NCBI GenBank assembly: GCA_025602915.1
Contig: JAHLJZ010000046.1
Location: 114,482 to 178,481, forward strand
Direction of reading: 5' to 3'
DNA length: 64,000 bases
DNA from: Paraphysoderma sedebokerense
Lineage: Eukaryota; Blastocladiomycota; Physodermatomycetes; Physodermatales; Physodermataceae
Positions 62,247 through 64,000 of this stretch are shown piece by piece. Within the stretch, counting starts at the first letter, position 1, and each line of letters begins with the position of its first letter. The notes under the pieces were generated by a model that saw only the letters and a program-made list of their open reading frames with translations, was not told where the DNA came from and did no database searches. The translations under genes and the position numbers were made by a program.

Positions 62247-63756
62247 ATGCTCACCGCTGTCCGCCCGCAGACCATGGATACTCGTTCAGACGATGACATG
62301 GAGCAAGAGTCGCATCATAGTCTTAGAGGAACACTGGACCTTAATGAGTATGATCCGCACCAAGAAGAGGACGAAAGAAGAGGCCTAAGACGCCGAATCA
62401 GGCAGCTCCTGACTAATGTTAACGGTATGCCACTATCCCTTGACGGAAATCTTCGTTTGAGAATGAATTTAGTTTTGTCTGTGGGACAGATCGTTATCTT
62501 TCGCAAAGAATCCCACAGTTGCACTGTTTATCTTCGCGATAACCTGGTGCTTGTTTTCAAGCTCCACGACCGTTCTAACATGGCGTTATTCAATTATAGA
62601 AAGTCGATCCGATTTAGCCTCAAGTAATCCCGCCGAGGTTGGAACTCTTGTTTCCCAGGCCTCTGACATATTTAATCGAGGTTTGAGATTTAAAGTTTGA
62701 TGTATCTCATCCGTCACGTTCAGTTATTTACCGCCCTTCCTTTTACCACAAACTAGTAAAAACAACACAAGATGCGATGCTGGATACCAGATTCCTTCTT
62801 TCGACTGCCAACTATGGTGTGCAAAGAGCTTCAAAAATGAGAAATTCCTCTTCGGTTTTGGACACGGACGAATTCATGTCGAGACTTTTTAGTTTCGCAG
62901 GATTGAGGAATACAAACGAAGAGTTTCAAGCTGAAGAAATGTACAAATCATTGGAAACTATTGGGAAAGTTTTGATGAGTTTCGGATCAAGAGTGCCAAC
63001 GACAGATTTCATGTTCGTATTCACCATTTCTCCGCGGCCGCTGCTTCATCAAAGCTGATCCTGGACAATTTGATTCTAAAACGTCTTTCTGCTTGTAGGT
63101 TGGGACCTCTTTCCGTAGAAGCAAAGAAAAGGGAAGTTCGACAGCAACGCAAGAGAGATGCTGGTTCCAAGGAAATTATCAAACCAGTCGAAGTACGAGT
63201 ATTATTTCGAGCTGAATAGCGATTTGATTCCCTACTTACAGTCTATTATTTTAATTTCCCAGCTGACACAAGAAGATATGACCAACAATCGGCAAGACAC
63301 TCCCACCTACGTTACGGAAGTAATGAGAATTTTGTTAGAAAATGGTCAATGCAATTACTACGAATTTGTGATCAACCCGCACGATTTTGCCCAAACCGTC
63401 GAAAATATATTTTATGTCTCCTTTTTAATTAAAGAAGGAAAAGCTACCATTAGGAAAGATGAAGAGACGGAAGATTTGGTCGTGTACGCGATTGATTCTT
63501 CTGCACAAAATGAAGAAGGAATTGAGAGAAAGCAATTGATTATGTCTATTGACTTTGAGGACTGGAACGTGCGTTCAATTTCTTTAAACATATCAACGTT
63601 TCATTACTCAAATTTACACAATCGTGTGCGCTAACTTATCTACTGCGGTTATCCCTTGATTAGAATTTGATAAAAATTTATGACATTCGCGAACCCAAGT
63701 ACCTTCCTCATCGACAAATAAATGTGTCCGACGCTACGCAAAATAAATGGTATTAA
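62247..63756 (+). CDS. NSE4: Smc5/6 complex kleisin Nse4, unit 2
   Basis: Complete second copy of NSE4; exons 62247-62424, 62618-62680, 62757-63012, 63099-63192, 63263-63568 and 63664-63756 all match unit 1. Doubling one subunit of a fixed-ratio complex would be notable if the duplication is real. Confidence 0.9.
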
Positions 63757-64000
63757 ATGGTTGATTGATATCAAACTTATATCTGGCGGAGCATCCACTT
63801 CACCTTTGATTATGGGTTATGTAAGTTTATTAGGTTTTCAATTGTAAATATATGTTTAGAGTCTTTATGGGATTTGTAAGAATAATTCAAAACAACATGA
63901 GTCTGAATGTATGAATCTCGGTTCCCGCGACGAAGTGTGGGAGTAGAAATACAGTAGTGTGTTATGAAAACTAATCCTAACAATAAAATTTTACGGAATA

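Larger units (their letters stand above)
50805..64000. repeat. 13,196-bp tandem direct repeat, unit 2
   Basis: Second unit, directly abutting unit 1 with no spacer (...TTACGGAATA, then TAATGCACAC...). It ends at ...TTACGGAATA, exactly at the last base of the window, so its right junction cannot be seen. Whether further units follow, or the sequence simply stops here, cannot be told. Confidence 0.97.

Noticed and set aside
37609-64000. Transposon or provirus as the cause of the 13.2-kb repeat
   Set aside because: The unit holds ordinary housekeeping genes. No terminal repeats, integrase, reverse transcriptase or target-site duplication is seen at its edges.

Overview
This window is nuclear DNA from a fungus. 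The genes are split by short GT-AG introns and lie on both strands. No rRNA or tRNA gene was found. The gene set fits a zoosporic (chytrid-like), flagellated fungus. Rtt109, a GH16 cell-wall enzyme, a probable Gti1/Pac2 (WOPR) regulator and a fungal-type NADPH oxidase point to fungi. A DNAAF5/HEATR2 homologue, a dynein-arm assembly factor, points to a motile flagellum. This placement is an inference from gene content.

Layout. 0.4-2.5 kb: GDP-mannose 4,6-dehydratase (-). 3.1-9.0 kb: three tandem genes (-) of an unrecognised family; a fourth member lies at 30.3-31.4 kb. All four have three coding exons joined by two phase-1 introns. A FLYWCH-like remnant sits between the first two. 9.5-10.5 kb: possible unresolved small exons (+). 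10.9-12.3 kb: secreted GH16 enzyme (-). 13.1-15.2 kb: anillin-like protein with a PH domain (-). 16.8-24.5 kb: three regulator-like genes in a row (+): WOPR-like, a 608-residue low-complexity protein, and a PAS-like protein. 24.9-26.2 kb: PDX1/SNZ vitamin B6 synthase (-). 26.8-28.9 kb: NADPH oxidase (-). 32.3-33.7 kb: Rtt109 (+). 33.9-35.4 kb: F-box/LRR protein (-). 36-39.4 kb: DNAAF5 (-), with two possible C-termini.

From 37,609 to the last base the window is a direct tandem duplication with a period of 13,196 bp. Unit 1 is 37,609-50,804 and unit 2 is 50,805-64,000. The two are identical wherever compared. Each unit carries the 5' part of DNAAF5 (-), a possible 90-residue gene (+), mitochondrial phosphatidylserine decarboxylase PSD1 (+), an FAD/NAD(P) oxidoreductase (+), a multi-span membrane protein (-), a mitochondrial carrier (-) and NSE4 of the Smc5/6 complex (+). 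Unit 1 has a complete DNAAF5 because the gene continues left of the unit. The unit-2 copy loses its 3' exons at the junction. Unit 2 ends exactly at the window end, so either a very recent duplication or an assembly artefact is possible.

The two most unusual things here are the four-gene family, with a GTTCAC-rich element shared upstream of its two closest members, and the exact 13.2-kb tandem duplication.
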